From Cyanobacteria bacterium QS_8_64_29 (GTDB taxonomy: Bacteria; Cyanobacteriota; Cyanobacteriia; Cyanobacteriales; Rubidibacteraceae): 52,194 bases of DNA. The translations under genes and the position numbers were made by a program. This document shows positions 27,731 through 37,925 of the stretch, in pieces (positions within the stretch are counted from its first letter, which is position 1; each line of letters begins with the position of its first letter). The stretch spans positions 1-52,194 of the forward strand of contig PXQH01000033.1 in NCBI GenBank assembly GCA_003022125.1, in the 5' to 3' direction. The notes beneath the pieces were generated by a model. That model made no database searches and was not told the origin of the DNA. It saw only the letters and a program-made list of their open reading frames with translations.

Positions 27731-30637
27731 CTATTTGGCCTCCAGCCAATTGGGGCCGGCGCAGGCCTCAACCGACAGCGGAACGCTCAGCTCAACGGCC
27801 CCCTCCATAATGGCCTGGATGTGGGGCTGCAGCTCCGCCCACTCCTCGCGCGGCACCTCCAATACGAGCTCGTCGTGGACCTGCAGCAGCAAGCGCGCCC
27901 GGTACTGGTGAGCTTGCAGCCAGTCGGATAGCTGCACCATGGCCACTTTGATAATGTCGGCGCTTGAGCCCTGGATGGGGGCATTGGCCGCAGCGCGCAA
28001 GGTCTCGGCGTCCTCGCGCGCGGGGCGCAACGCCGCCAGATCGATGGTTTCCTCGGCAGCCCCTCGCAGCTGGCGCAGGCGATCGCCGCGCCAGTCAAAG
28101 TAGCGCTGCCGCCCCAGCACTGTTTCGACGTAACCGCGCGCGATCGCGGCTTGTTTGCAGCCGTCCAAAAAGGCAAAGACCTGCGGGTAGCGCTCCCGGT
28201 AGCGATCGATAAAAGCTTGCCCGCGCTCGGCGCTCACCCCGGCTTCGCGGGCAAAGCGCTGCGCGCCCATGCCATAGATGACGCCAAAGTTGATGACCTT
28301 ACCCAGCCGGCGCTCTTCGGCTGTCACCTCGCCCGGTTCCTTATCGAACAGCAGTTGGGCAGTGACCGTATGGACGTCACGGTTGTTGCGGTAAGCCTCC
28401 ACCAGGATGGGGTCCTGGCTGAAGTGGGCCAGAATGCGCAGCTCGATCTGGGAGTAGTCTGCCGAGACCAGCAGCCACCCTGGCGCCGGCACGAAGGCCT
28501 TGCGGATTTGGCGCGAGAACTCGGTCCGGACCGGGATGTTTTGCAGGTTGGGATTGGAGGAGGAGAGCCGGCCGGTGGTGGTAATGGTTTGATTGAAATC
28601 GGCGTAGACGCGCTGCGTCTGCGGATCGGCGAGCGACGGGAGGGTGTCGATGTAGGTGGATTTGAGCTTGGCCAAGCTGCGGTAGCGCAGAATGGCATCG
28701 ATTACCGGGTGGTCCCCTTGCAAGCGCTCCAGCGTCGCATGGTCGGTGGAGCGACCGGTTTTGGTTTTGCGCGCCTTGCGCCGGTCGAGGTTGAGCCGCT
28801 CGAACAGCAGGGCACTGAGCTGCTTGGGCGAGTCCAGATTGAACTGCTCCCCGGCCGCTTCAAACGCTGCCTGCTCGATCTGCTGCAGTTGCTCGGCCAG
28901 CTCGCGCGAGAGTTGGTTGAGGTAGTCGGTATCGATGCGGATGCCGCAGTACTCCATATCCGCCAAAACCGACTCCAGCGGCAGCTCCACGGTCTCGAAC
29001 AGCGTTTGGAGCGCGGGATTGGCCGCTAGGGCATCGCGCAATGGCGGCACGAGCAAAAACGTGGCATAGGCATCCATGCCGCAGTAGTGGGCGACTGCAG
29101 CCACCTCGAGATCGGCGATGGTTTGCCCTTTGGGAATGGCCAAATCTTGGTAGCTGTCGGGGACGAGCGCTGCCGGCAAGTGGCGCGCTACCAAATCTTT
29201 GAGGTTGTGGGTCGTCTCGGGCCGGAGCAGATAGCTAGCCAGCAGCGTGTCGAAGGTGACGCCGCGCAGCGCAATGCCGTGATGCCACAACACCAGCCGG
29301 TCGAATTTGGCGTGCTGGAGGGCTTTGGGATACTCGCGACTCTCGAGCAGGGGGCGCAGCTGCTCCAGGGCGCGGGCGCAGTCGAGGTTGCCGCCCTGAC
29401 TGTGCCCGAGCGGGATGTAGGCAATCTGATCTGGCTGAGGGCCCCAGCAGCAGCCCAATCCCACCAGTTGGGCCTTGCGGGGCTTGAGCGCAGTGGTCTC
29501 GGTATCCCAAGCCACGGGCGAATCGCCCTCGGTCAAGGTCTGGAGGTGGGCCACTAGCGCTTCCAGTCGCTCGGGCGTGTCGATGATGTGGGGATTGGGG
29601 GCGTACTGCGCTTGGGCCTGTTGGTGTCGATCAGTCTCTTCCGGGCTAAAAAAGGCCAGATCCTCAGCATCGGCACTGGCGCTGCCATCGGCATCCGCGC
29701 TGGGTGGCCCCCCTAACTGCTGCTGGAGCCGGTCGAGGCGCCGCAAGAACGTATTGAGCTCGAGCTCGGCCAACAGCGGGCGCAGCTCGCTCGCCTCGAA
29801 GCCCTGCAAGCGAAACGCCGCCAGCGGTAGCTCGCAGGGGGCATCGGCCTGGAGTTGGACCATGTAGCGCGAGTGCTGTGCGGCCTGTTGCCCGGCCTCG
29901 AGCTTGGTGCGGGTTGTGCCTTTGATGCGCTCGAGGTTCTGGTAGATGCCGTCCAGGTCGCCATAGGCCTGCAGCAGCTTGACCACGGTTTTGGGACCAA
30001 TGCCCTCAACCCCGGGAACGTTGTCGGATTTGTCGCCGCAAAGGGCTTTGTAGTCGACCACCTGCTCGGGCGCGATCTGGAGCTGCTCGCGCACTGCCTC
30101 AGGGCCAACTTCTGAGATAGTGGCTTCTGAGTTGCCCCGCAGGGCGCTGCGATCCGAGTACAAAACCGCGATTTGGCGCTCGGCATCGACCAGCTGAAAC
30201 AGATCCCGATCGCCGGTCAGGATCCGGACGCGGTAACCAGCGTTGCTGCCGCGGTGTGCCAGCGTTGCCAGCAGGTCATCGGCCTCGTAGCCAGCGGCCG
30301 TCACCACCTGCAAGTTGAGCGCAGCTAGCAGCGCTTTCAGGTTCTCCAGATCGGGGGCAAAGTCGTCCGGCGGTTCCTCGCGATCGGCTTTGTAGGCCTC
30401 ATCCGCTTCGTGGCGGAAGGTGGGCATGGCCAGGTCAAAGGCGACTGCCACCAGCTGCGGTTGCTGGGCCTCAATGACCTGCAGCAGGGAGTGGAGGAAC
30501 CCAAAGCAGATGCTGGTGGGCGTGCCTGCTGAGTTGCGCAATCCCCCTTCCCGACTGTTGGCAAAGGCGTAGTAGGCCCGAAAGGCCAGCGAATGGCCAT
30601 CGACCAACAACAACAGGGGGGCAGCATCGGCGCTCAT
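27731..30637 (-). CDS. polA: DNA polymerase I
   Basis: 968 residues from MSADAAPLLLLVDGHSLAFR. Three domains: an N-terminal 5' nuclease (VDGHSLAFRAYYAF, GYEADDLLATLAH, ILTGDRDLFQLVD); a 3'-5' exonuclease whose DxE motif is retained (VAWDTETTALKPRK near residue 375), so proofreading looks possible; and an A-family polymerase (SADYSQIELRILAHFS near 727, the O-helix region RRLGKVINFGVIYGMG, LQVHDELVLEVP). It fills gaps in repair and removes RNA primers. The frame is open far upstream, but that part is antisense to the mannosidase gene. Confidence 0.97.
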   Translation of the reverse strand: MSADAAPLLLLVDGHSLAFRAYYAFANSREGGLRNSAGTPTSICFGFLHSLLQVIEAQQPQLVAVAFDLAMPTFRHEADEAYKADREEPPDDFAPDLENLKALLAALNLQVVTAAGYEADDLLATLAHRGSNAGYRVRILTGDRDLFQLVDAERQIAVLYSDRSALRGNSEATISEVGPEAVREQLQIAPEQVVDYKALCGDKSDNVPGVEGIGPKTVVKLLQAYGDLDGIYQNLERIKGTTRTKLEAGQQAAQHSRYMVQLQADAPCELPLAAFRLQGFEASELRPLLAELELNTFLRRLDRLQQQLGGPPSADADGSASADAEDLAFFSPEETDRHQQAQAQYAPNPHIIDTPERLEALVAHLQTLTEGDSPVAWDTETTALKPRKAQLVGLGCCWGPQPDQIAYIPLGHSQGGNLDCARALEQLRPLLESREYPKALQHAKFDRLVLWHHGIALRGVTFDTLLASYLLRPETTHNLKDLVARHLPAALVPDSYQDLAIPKGQTIADLEVAAVAHYCGMDAYATFLLVPPLRDALAANPALQTLFETVELPLESVLADMEYCGIRIDTDYLNQLSRELAEQLQQIEQAAFEAAGEQFNLDSPKQLSALLFERLNLDRRKARKTKTGRSTDHATLERLQGDHPVIDAILRYRSLAKLKSTYIDTLPSLADPQTQRVYADFNQTITTTGRLSSSNPNLQNIPVRTEFSRQIRKAFVPAPGWLLVSADYSQIELRILAHFSQDPILVEAYRNNRDVHTVTAQLLFDKEPGEVTAEERRLGKVINFGVIYGMGAQRFAREAGVSAERGQAFIDRYRERYPQVFAFLDGCKQAAIARGYVETVLGRQRYFDWRGDRLRQLRGAAEETIDLAALRPAREDAETLRAAANAPIQGSSADIIKVAMVQLSDWLQAHQYRARLLLQVHDELVLEVPREEWAELQPHIQAIMEGAVELSVPLSVEACAGPNWLEAK

Positions 30638-30786
30638 GGCGAGGGCGCGCGGGACTCGCGCGCGGGCAAGCGACAAAACCGCCGGATAGCTTGCCAAATG
30701 GCGGGCAGGACATCTCCTAGGGTAGGCTCGCTGTCGAGCGCGAAGCGCTGCCCGTGCAGGTGGCAGTGGGCTATCCCCATGGGCGG

Positions 30787-33507
30787 CTAGCGCAGCAGCA
30801 ACGTGCGGATTTGGTGCGGTGCGAGCGTCACGGCGATCGCGCCATCCTCGATTGCCTGGGCAGCGCCCTCGTCCCAGGCCTCCCACAGCTTTGCCGGACA
30901 CCACCGCTCGGCCGGTAGCCCCAGCTCGAGCTGGGCCGGTTGGGGCTCGCCGGTGAGGTTGTAGAGGCGCAGCGCGCGCGTGCCGGCCTCGCGCCCCGGT
31001 TTGAGGGCCGACAGGACCACAGCCGGATTGTTGATGCTTAGCAAGCTGGCTTGGCGGGGCAGCTCGGCTCGGCCATGGGCGTAGGGCAAATCGGGTAGCT
31101 CTTGCGCCCAGCCGGGATGGGCGAAGGCGTAGGCACAGCGCGCGATCGCGGTGCGCGAGAGCGCCCCTAGGCCATAGGCTAGCTCCGCCCGGATGGGCCG
31201 CTGGCACTGTGCCTCGGGGGTGGGCACGGATGGCCCGGCCTGACAGGGGCGAATGCGTCCGCCGCTCACCGACAGATAATCCACAGCGCGGTGCAGCGTT
31301 ACGGCAACGGCCGTATCGCCCTCTGGCTCGAGCAACTCGTACTCCGGCAGTCCGCGGTTGGCTATCCAGACCCGATAGGCCTCGCCCTCGAGCAGGACAA
31401 AATCGCCTTGATGGTGCGTGGGGTAATCCAGCTCGCCGGGGTAGGTCCCGTAGCGCTCGGGATCGCTCTCGGGGGTGCGCAGGTGCGGCTTGGTGCGCGG
31501 CGCCAGGCGGAAGTGGCCGTCCGCCAGCGCGTGGCGCGCGGCAAAACCGACCGGCAGCACGGCGCGCAGGCGCCCGTTGCGGGCCGTGTTGTCGTAGCGG
31601 AGCTCGATGGCCAGCGCGCGGCTCGGATCGAGCGAGACATCGGCCGTGACGAGCAGCGTTGCTTCGCCGTAGGGACCGCGCGCGCGATCGTAGCCAGCCG
31701 GCACTTGCAGCCGATAGTGCAGGCGCAGCGCCTCGCGGCGCTCGGGATGCCGCTCGGCGACGGCAAGCTCGGCCCACCACGGGCCCCAATTGGGGACGGG
31801 GCCAAAGGTATAGGTATCGCCGGCATCGAGCTGGTACTCCAAGCGCAGCACCGACTCAAACCGGACGCCGGTTGCCTTTTCCGTCAAGGTCAACCCGCCG
31901 TCGGCCACTTCCGCGCGATAGTGCTCGTTCTCGAGCGCCAGCGGCACTCGCTCGGGCGCGGCTTCGGGCTCGCCGCCTTCGCGGATGCGCACTAGCTGGT
32001 ACCCCAGCGGTGGCAGGGTGAGCTCGAAGGCAACATCGTACTGCCGCGCCCAGGTCGTTTGCAGAAAGCGCGAGCGCACGGCATTGGGCTCGCTGCGCCG
32101 GACGGCAACCGGGACCTCGCGGCCCCCGGCATCGCAACCCAGCAGCGATCGCTGCGGCAGGGGCTCGCCGCCTTCGCCATACGGGTGTGGCAAGTGAAGG
32201 CGGGCCTCCAGGCGGTACGCCTGCGGCCACGGATGGGGGTTGAACGCCCACACCTCCGTGCCGTGGCCGCTGGGATCGGCCGCTGCTTCAAAGCCCGCTT
32301 GCACCAGGTGCTCCAAGCCCTCGGTCGTGATCGCCTCGGCAATCTGGTCCACCTGCCGAAAGCGGGCTTCGTTGTCCCGATGCACGGCATCCGCGCTGCA
32401 GCCGCAGATGTCGTCGTGGGGGTGATTGCGCAGCAGCAGGCGCCAGGCGTAGCGCAGGAACGGGCGGGTGTCTTCGCCGCGCCCGCAGGCCTCCAGCCAG
32501 GCGCTGAGCGGCTCGGCGTAGCGCGCCAACCATGCTTGCGCGCCGTGGTTTTGCTGCTTGAGATAGAGCCGAGTCGAGTAAACGCTGGAAAGGATGGGGT
32601 GGTCGGCGTTGCCGAGCAGATCGCCTCGATAGCGGTGGTGCGGCTGCTGCTCGGCTTGGAGGGCAGCCACGAACTCGGGCAGCGTGCCGTGCTCGAGCTG
32701 GACTTCTTCTAGTTCCCCCTCTAGTTGGGCCAGCAGCTCGGGCAGCTCGGGCTGAGCGGGCATGTGATCGAAACCGTTGCCCAGCAGCAGCGTGCGCTCC
32801 TGCTGGAGCGCGCCCAGCGAGGACACTGCTGCCTGAAGGCGCTCCCGGGCTAGCCCCCCATCCGGCTCGCGGCCTTCAAAGCGGCCGATAACGTGGGGAT
32901 GGCCCAGTGCCGCTACCGGAAAGTAGCCCTCGCGCTGGTAGACCGCCAGCACCTCGGACCCATCCGGCGCTTGCCAGTCGAAGACGGCGCCGTGGGTCTT
33001 TTTGGTCTGGGCATCCAGCCCGCGCATAAAAATGTAGCTATCGATCCCAAAGCTGCGCAGGAGCTGGGGCAGCTGGGCACAGTGACCGAAGGGATCGGGC
33101 ACGTAGCCCACCGGCGTGTAGTTGCCAAACGCCTCCCCCTGCTCGCGCCCCAGCTGCAAGTTGCGCACGATCGCTTCGCCGCTGACTAAAAACAGATCCG
33201 GCAGGACGTACCACGGCCCCAGGGCCAAGCGCCCCGATTGCGTTAGGGCGCGCAGCCGCTCCTGCCGCTCGGGCCGAATCTCGAGGTAGTCCTCTAGCAG
33301 CACGGTTTGCCCATCTAGCGTAAAAGCACGAAAGTGCTCGTCGCGCTCGAGCAGCTCGATCAAGCGATCGACGGTGCGAACGAGCCGCAAGCGAAAGGCC
33401 TGAAAGGGCAGGTACCAGGCCCGATCCCAGTGCGTGTGCGAGACCACAATGCCGCGGTAGGGCGCGTTGGCAGCCTGGCTCGGTGGGGATTGCGCGGGCG
33501 AAACCAT
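30787..33507 (-). CDS. Glycoside hydrolase family 38 (alpha-mannosidase-like)
   Basis: 906 residues. The GH38 catalytic domain starts at once: SHTHWDRAWYLPFQAF holds metal ligands His and Asp, and YVPDPFGHCAQLPQLLRSFG holds the catalytic Asp with another ligand. RNHPHDDICGCSADAVHRD marks the end of the catalytic part, followed by beta-sandwich domains. No signal peptide is seen, so it is probably cytoplasmic. Substrates in this family include alpha-mannosides and mannosylglycerate; the exact one is open. It lies 21 bases after the GHL10-like hydrolase gene, suggesting joint transcription. Confidence 0.88.
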   Translation of the reverse strand: MVSPAQSPPSQAANAPYRGIVVSHTHWDRAWYLPFQAFRLRLVRTVDRLIELLERDEHFRAFTLDGQTVLLEDYLEIRPERQERLRALTQSGRLALGPWYVLPDLFLVSGEAIVRNLQLGREQGEAFGNYTPVGYVPDPFGHCAQLPQLLRSFGIDSYIFMRGLDAQTKKTHGAVFDWQAPDGSEVLAVYQREGYFPVAALGHPHVIGRFEGREPDGGLARERLQAAVSSLGALQQERTLLLGNGFDHMPAQPELPELLAQLEGELEEVQLEHGTLPEFVAALQAEQQPHHRYRGDLLGNADHPILSSVYSTRLYLKQQNHGAQAWLARYAEPLSAWLEACGRGEDTRPFLRYAWRLLLRNHPHDDICGCSADAVHRDNEARFRQVDQIAEAITTEGLEHLVQAGFEAAADPSGHGTEVWAFNPHPWPQAYRLEARLHLPHPYGEGGEPLPQRSLLGCDAGGREVPVAVRRSEPNAVRSRFLQTTWARQYDVAFELTLPPLGYQLVRIREGGEPEAAPERVPLALENEHYRAEVADGGLTLTEKATGVRFESVLRLEYQLDAGDTYTFGPVPNWGPWWAELAVAERHPERREALRLHYRLQVPAGYDRARGPYGEATLLVTADVSLDPSRALAIELRYDNTARNGRLRAVLPVGFAARHALADGHFRLAPRTKPHLRTPESDPERYGTYPGELDYPTHHQGDFVLLEGEAYRVWIANRGLPEYELLEPEGDTAVAVTLHRAVDYLSVSGGRIRPCQAGPSVPTPEAQCQRPIRAELAYGLGALSRTAIARCAYAFAHPGWAQELPDLPYAHGRAELPRQASLLSINNPAVVLSALKPGREAGTRALRLYNLTGEPQPAQLELGLPAERWCPAKLWEAWDEGAAQAIEDGAIAVTLAPHQIRTLLLR

Positions 33508-33528
33508 CGCGTGGGACTTGGAACGGCG

Positions 33529-34725
33529 CTATGAAGCCGGCAGCGACGGCCGTTGGGCCGGTTGCGGAAACAACTGGTGCAACGCCCGCATGCGCGACAG
33601 CTCGGGGGCATTGCCCCATACCCATAGGCTCTCGTAAAAGAAAAACGAGATTCCGTCGAAGCCTTCTTGGCGGGCGGCGCTGGCTTGCGCTTGGAGCTTG
33701 GGAAGCGGGGTCGTATCCTGCTTGAGCCCGCTTATGATGCCGATGGCAACCGGAATGTCAGCTTTGGCCTGCTGGAGCGGCTCGCTCCCGAGTTCTGAGC
33801 GAAAGCGACTGACATCCGAGCGGTAGAGCTGCAGCACTAGCTCGTCGATATAGCCGCGCTCCCGCCAGCGCGACCAGTCTTGCAGGTGCTTGGAGCGGGC
33901 GAATTCCTGTGGCGCCGGCGAGACCGAAACGATGCAGTCCGGGTCGATGCGCTTGACTTCATCGACCAAGCGGCCGACAAACTCCGTGATGCGGTCCGCA
34001 CGCCAGCTCACCCACTGTTGCCGATGGGGGTCGGCGGGGGGAAGTTTGCCCGTGTCGCGGCGGTAGGCGCGGGCCGTGCGCTCGTCGTAGCCAAACTCGA
34101 CCGGCAAGCTGAAGTGATCGTCGAGCTGAATGCCATCGATGTCGTAGTTCGCGACAACTTCGGTGACCAGATCCAGGATGAACTGCTGGAGTTGGGGATG
34201 GAAGGGGTTGAGCCAAACCCGGGCGCGATCGCCGCTGCCCTCTACCTTGGTGCCGTCGCGGCGCTGTGTCAGCCAATCTGGGTGCTGCTGCGCCAAGCGC
34301 GAGTTGGGCGGGGCCATGAAGCCAAACTCGAACCAAGGAATGACGGCCATGCCTTTCTGGTGGCCTTGCTGGATTGCGTCGCGCAGGGCATCGCGCCCGT
34401 CCAGCTCGGGATCGAGGGCGAGGCCGAAGGTGCGCTCGGCCACCTCGCTGCGATAGAGGGTGCGCCCGCCCTGCCAGACCGTGGGATAGATGGTGTTGAA
34501 GTTGGTTGCTGAGAGGCGGTTGAGCCCCTTACGCAGCGCTTGCGAGGAAAACAGCACATCGCTATCGACGTTGGTCAGCCAGGTGCCGCGGATTTCGGTG
34601 TCTGGGGCAGACTGGCCCAACGTGGCAGGCGCGGCGCTCGCCACGATCACGGCGGCGACCGCAGGCACCAACAACCCGGCCAGCCAACGCCGCTGCCGGC
34701 GCGAGAACGGAAACTTCAATCGCAT
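33529..34725 (-). CDS. Secreted glycoside-hydrolase-like protein (GHL10/DUF187 family)
   Basis: 398 residues from MRLKFPFSRRQRRWLAGLLV. A basic N-terminus and hydrophobic segment (WLAGLLVPAVAAVIVASAAP) form a signal peptide or anchor, so the protein is exported. The TIM-barrel-like domain has EIRGTWLTNVDSDVLFS, NTIYPTVWQGGRTLY, AVIPWFEFGFM, DIDGIQLDDHFS and FDGISFFFYESLW, matching the GHL10 family of uncharacterised putative carbohydrate hydrolases. It precedes the GH38 gene and may act with it on glycans, which is inference. Confidence 0.85.
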   Translation of the reverse strand: MRLKFPFSRRQRRWLAGLLVPAVAAVIVASAAPATLGQSAPDTEIRGTWLTNVDSDVLFSSQALRKGLNRLSATNFNTIYPTVWQGGRTLYRSEVAERTFGLALDPELDGRDALRDAIQQGHQKGMAVIPWFEFGFMAPPNSRLAQQHPDWLTQRRDGTKVEGSGDRARVWLNPFHPQLQQFILDLVTEVVANYDIDGIQLDDHFSLPVEFGYDERTARAYRRDTGKLPPADPHRQQWVSWRADRITEFVGRLVDEVKRIDPDCIVSVSPAPQEFARSKHLQDWSRWRERGYIDELVLQLYRSDVSRFRSELGSEPLQQAKADIPVAIGIISGLKQDTTPLPKLQAQASAARQEGFDGISFFFYESLWVWGNAPELSRMRALHQLFPQPAQRPSLPAS

Positions 34726-34768
34726 GCCAGCTGATTCCCCATGACCGAGCTCGAAACGGATCGACTCT

Positions 34769-34798
34769 AGCACGGCACGGGCCGAAGCACGGCACGGG
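34769..34798. repeat. Short direct repeat upstream of the GHL10-like gene
   Basis: AGCACGGCACGGG occurs at 34769-34781 and again at 34786-34798, a 17-base period. It sits in the 111-bp gap between tsaE and the hydrolase gene and could be an operator or a small duplication. Confidence 0.5.
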
Positions 34799-34836
34799 TC
34801 GATCGACCGCTTCGCTCCCCCCAGGGTCGCGACTGC

Positions 34837-35313
34837 CTATAGCCCGCTGGCAACTTGCACGATGGCACGCTCGTCAATCGCGCCTGCTGCCTGCAACCGC
34901 GCCCAGCGCGCCTCGCCCGAGGCCAGCGTCAGCCAGATCTCGAGGTAGCTAGGCGGACGCTCGGGCAACCGCTCCGCCCACTCAACGGCAGCAATTCCGG
35001 GCGGCACTTCCGTGCTCTCCCAGTAGCGGTCCGGCTCGAGCTCGGCGACCTCGGCAGGCTGCAGGCGGTACAGATCCAGGTGATAGAGCGGCAGCCGGCC
35101 CTGCGGGTATTCGTTGATGAGGGTAAAGGTGGGGCTCACGATGGGCTCGCGGACGCCCAGCGCTGCCCCAATGCCGCGGATAAGGGTGGTTTTGCCCGCT
35201 CCCAAGTCGCCGCGCAGCAATACAACGCTGCCAGCCTCTAGCACGCGCCCCAGCCGCTCGCCTAGCTGCTGGGTCGCGCCTTCATCGGGTACCGTTAGCG
35301 ATCGCTCGGCCAT
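34837..35313 (-). CDS. tsaE: tRNA threonylcarbamoyladenosine ATPase TsaE
   Basis: 158 residues from [20 protein letters not shown]. Walker A is [20 protein letters not shown]; the following [19 protein letters not shown] and LYHLDLYRL are hallmarks of TsaE, the ATPase that supports formation of t6A37 in tRNA with TsaB and TsaD. The start overlaps the end of yvcK by 32 bases, indicating an operon. The frame upstream is open but is inside yvcK. Confidence 0.93.
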   Translation of the reverse strand: MAERSLTVPDEGATQQLGERLGRVLEAGSVVLLRGDLGAGKTTLIRGIGAALGVREPIVSPTFTLINEYPQGRLPLYHLDLYRLQPAEVAELEPDRYWESTEVPPGIAAVEWAERLPERPPSYLEIWLTLASGEARWARLQAAGAIDERAIVQVASGL

Positions 35314-36694
35314 GGGGCTGTTTGGCTTTGGCCGCGCGCGTGTACCAGCGCAGCAGGGCCCGCGCGACGCGCTGCGGATTGTGGCGCACGTAACCGGTTT
35401 GGGGATCTTCGTCCATGACATTGGCTAGCACCAGCCACCGCCCCAATTTGGCTAGCTCCTCGCGATCGAGCTCGACGGGGTAGGCATTCTGCTGGGCGTA
35501 GCGCTGCAAGCTCTGCTGGGAGGGCGTTTGCCGGTGCACCAAGACCGCATCGAAGAGGCGTTCGCCGCAAATGCAGTCGATCGCGCGCACGTGGTCGGCA
35601 ACGCTATAGCCATCCGTCTCGCCGGGTTGGGTCATGATGTTGCAGATGTAGACGCGCGGGGCTGAGGCTGTCGCCAGGGCCGTTCGGATCTCGGGCACCA
35701 GCAGGTTGGGGATAACGCTAGTATAGAGGCTTCCAGGCCCGATGGCAATGCAGTCGGCCCCTTTGATCGCGCGTAGGACCGCCGGTTGGGCTGGCGGGTC
35801 GCTAGGGGTGCAGCCAAAGCGCGCGATCGTGCCCTGGGCGTGGGTAATATTGGATTCGCCTTCCACGTAGCGCCCGTCGGCCATTCGCGCCCACAGCGTC
35901 ATGTCGCTGAATGTGGCTGGCACGACGCGCCCGCGAACCGCCAGAACCCGCGAGCTAGCATCAATCGCGCGCTCCAGGTCGCCGGCGATGTCGTTCATGG
36001 CGGTCAGGAACAAGTTGCCGAAGCTGTGGCCGGTGAGGCTGCTTCCGGCGCTAAAGCGGTACTGAAACAGCTCGGTTAGCAACTTCTCTTCATCCGCTAG
36101 GGCAGCCAAGCAGCTGCGGATGTCGCCGGGTGGGGGAATGTTGTTTTCGCGCCGCAGTTGCCCGGAGGAACCGCCGTCGTCGGCGACCGTGACGATAGCG
36201 GTAATGTTGGCGCTGTAGGTTTTGAGCCCGCGCAGGAGCGCGGACAGCCCCGTTCCGCCGCCAACCGCCACGATCTTGGGGCCGCGGTTGCGGCGGCGGT
36301 GCGCCAGCAGCACATCGACGAGCTCTTCGTCGTCTTCGGGTTTGAGGACATCGGCGATCGAGCCCACCGTGCGCGTTTGTCCCCAGACGATCAAAAGTAG
36401 GCCGAGCGCAATGGCAATGGGGCCAGAGACATGGTTGGGAATGACCGTCGCGATCGCGCCTAGGGTATCGGAGACAAACTGCAGCAAATAGTAAATCGGG
36501 GTCAGATCGACCCAGATGGCAATCCCTAGGATCGTCAAAACGATCCCCAACGTGCTGAGTAGCAGCCAGCGCTTGACAAACAGCCCCGGCACCAACCACT
36601 TGATGGCGTGCCCTGTCCGAGACGAGAGGCGCTGCCGGAGGCGACGGCCCGTTTGGGCGGTATTGCGGGGATGCAGGCGGTCGCGATGGGCCAT
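35282..36694 (-). CDS. YvcK/CofD-like protein (gluconeogenesis factor family)
   Basis: 470 residues. Two N-terminal membrane helices (about 42-64 and 84-106) precede a cytoplasmic YvcK domain beginning [20 protein letters not shown], with [29 protein letters not shown] and [20 protein letters not shown]. YvcK proteins bind UDP-sugars and link central metabolism to cell shape and wall synthesis. The membrane-anchored form is usual in cyanobacteria. The gene is divergent from ruvC over a 130-bp gap. Confidence 0.9.
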   Translation of the reverse strand: MAHRDRLHPRNTAQTGRRLRQRLSSRTGHAIKWLVPGLFVKRWLLLSTLGIVLTILGIAIWVDLTPIYYLLQFVSDTLGAIATVIPNHVSGPIAIALGLLLIVWGQTRTVGSIADVLKPEDDEELVDVLLAHRRRNRGPKIVAVGGGTGLSALLRGLKTYSANITAIVTVADDGGSSGQLRRENNIPPPGDIRSCLAALADEEKLLTELFQYRFSAGSSLTGHSFGNLFLTAMNDIAGDLERAIDASSRVLAVRGRVVPATFSDMTLWARMADGRYVEGESNITHAQGTIARFGCTPSDPPAQPAVLRAIKGADCIAIGPGSLYTSVIPNLLVPEIRTALATASAPRVYICNIMTQPGETDGYSVADHVRAIDCICGERLFDAVLVHRQTPSQQSLQRYAQQNAYPVELDREELAKLGRWLVLANVMDEDPQTGYVRHNPQRVARALLRWYTRAAKAKQPHGRAIANGTR

Positions 36695-36824
36695 GACGGC
36701 TCAACTGGCGGTTGCAGGTGGCTGGGAGCCTGGCAAGGCACGGCCCTGCAGCGGGCAGGCGACGCGTCGTTCGCTTTAACTGTAGCTTAAGGGCGCAGCG
36801 CGCTCCCCCATGGCAATCGCAGCG

Positions 36825-37316
36825 ATGTCCGAGCGGATTTTAGGACTCGATCCCGGCCTGGCCATTTTGGGCTTTGGCGCCATTGAGATGCCGACGGCGC
36901 AGCGGGCGACTCCAGCGGCGCGACTGCTGGATTTTGGCATTATCGAGACCCCAGCCCGAACGGCCATGGGCCAACGCCTGGCCACGGTGTACGACGACTT
37001 GCATGCGCTGCTGCAGGAGATGCAGCCCGATCGGGTCGCAATCGAAAAACTGTTTTTCTATCGCATGAGCACCACCATTACCGTCGCTCAAGCGCGCGGG
37101 GTACTCCTGCTAGTGCTGGCCCAGCACAACATTCCGCACATCGAGCTCACGCCCGCCCAGGTCAAGCAGGCGCTCACGGGCCACGGCAACGCCGATAAAA
37201 CCGAGGTGCAGCAGGCCGTGGCGCGCGAGCTCAATTTGGGCCAAATCCCGCGACCGGACGATGCCGCCGATGCCCTCGCTGTTGCGCTTACCGCATGCTT
37301 GCAAGCACGTTCGTGA
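36825..37316 (+). CDS. ruvC: Holliday junction resolvase RuvC
   Basis: 163 residues from [18 protein letters not shown]; a Met five codons earlier is possible. Acidic catalytic residues are visible: Asp in LGLDPG, Glu in [20 protein letters not shown], and the Asp pair in [13 protein letters not shown]. RuvC cleaves four-way DNA junctions made by RuvAB. The length is normal. Confidence 0.95.
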   Translation: MSERILGLDPGLAILGFGAIEMPTAQRATPAARLLDFGIIETPARTAMGQRLATVYDDLHALLQEMQPDRVAIEKLFFYRMSTTITVAQARGVLLLVLAQHNIPHIELTPAQVKQALTGHGNADKTEVQQAVARELNLGQIPRPDDAADALAVALTACLQARS

Positions 37317-37382
37317 GGTCCCCAAGCCGCTACAGGCTAAATTGGATGGCAAGCTGGCACGACGATTGAGGAGTCGGATTGC

Positions 37383-37697
37383 ATGCGCAGGGCCCTCGCC
37401 GCGATGGGGTGTTTGCTGGCCGCTGCCCCGCTTCCGGCCCAAGCTCAAGCTGGCAGCGATTGCCAGTTGAGCCCGCAGGCACGCGCTTGGGCGATCGACG
37501 CCTTAACCACCCAGCTCTGGAGCGATCTCTACCCCGAGCGCACCTGGGACCACCTGGCACCGCGCGATGTCCCCCCAAACCTAATCGAGGCGTTTCGGGG
37601 CGTCCGCTGTGTAGTTGCGGCCAACCTCGAGTCTGGCAGCGATTGCAGCGTCCGCTATAGCGGGACGCTGGCTGAGGTTGCCTACGCGTTGTTTTGA
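37383..37697 (+). CDS. Small secreted protein, unknown; open frame continues past its TGA
   Basis: 104 residues with a clear signal peptide (MRRALAAMGCLLAAAPLPAQ, cleavage near AQA). The mature part has three Cys (DCQLS, GVRCVVAAN, GSDCSVRY) and WDHLAP, with no known motif. The stop is TGA at 37695. The same frame then stays open for 73 codons to TAG at 37917-37919, with GC-rich third positions like real coding sequence, ending six bases before the GST start. A nonsense change or base error in a longer protein of about 178 residues is therefore possible. A purine-rich GAGGAG lies upstream of the ATG. Confidence 0.6.
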   Translation: MRRALAAMGCLLAAAPLPAQAQAGSDCQLSPQARAWAIDALTTQLWSDLYPERTWDHLAPRDVPPNLIEAFRGVRCVVAANLESGSDCSVRYSGTLAEVAYALF

Positions 37698-37925
37698 GCC
37701 AGCCATCCGGATCTGGCCGGTCGCAAACCCGAGCAGGAAGGGCACAAACAAGAGTGGCTGGGATACCGCTCGCTGTTGGAAGCGCCCGAGCCGGTCCGTC
37801 CAGCGGAACGCGCCAACACTGGCGCGGCAAACCAACAAGCCGAGGATGCCAGCCGCTCGCCCCAATCGAAACGCCACTCTTGCCCATCTCACCTATTGCC
37901 AACCCAGGGACAGCGTTAGCCCACC

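Noticed and set aside
30638-31789. Upstream extension of polA by 384 codons
   Set aside because: It lies antiparallel-frame inside the GH38 gene and is Arg/Ala/Pro-rich; the family N-terminus begins at 30637.
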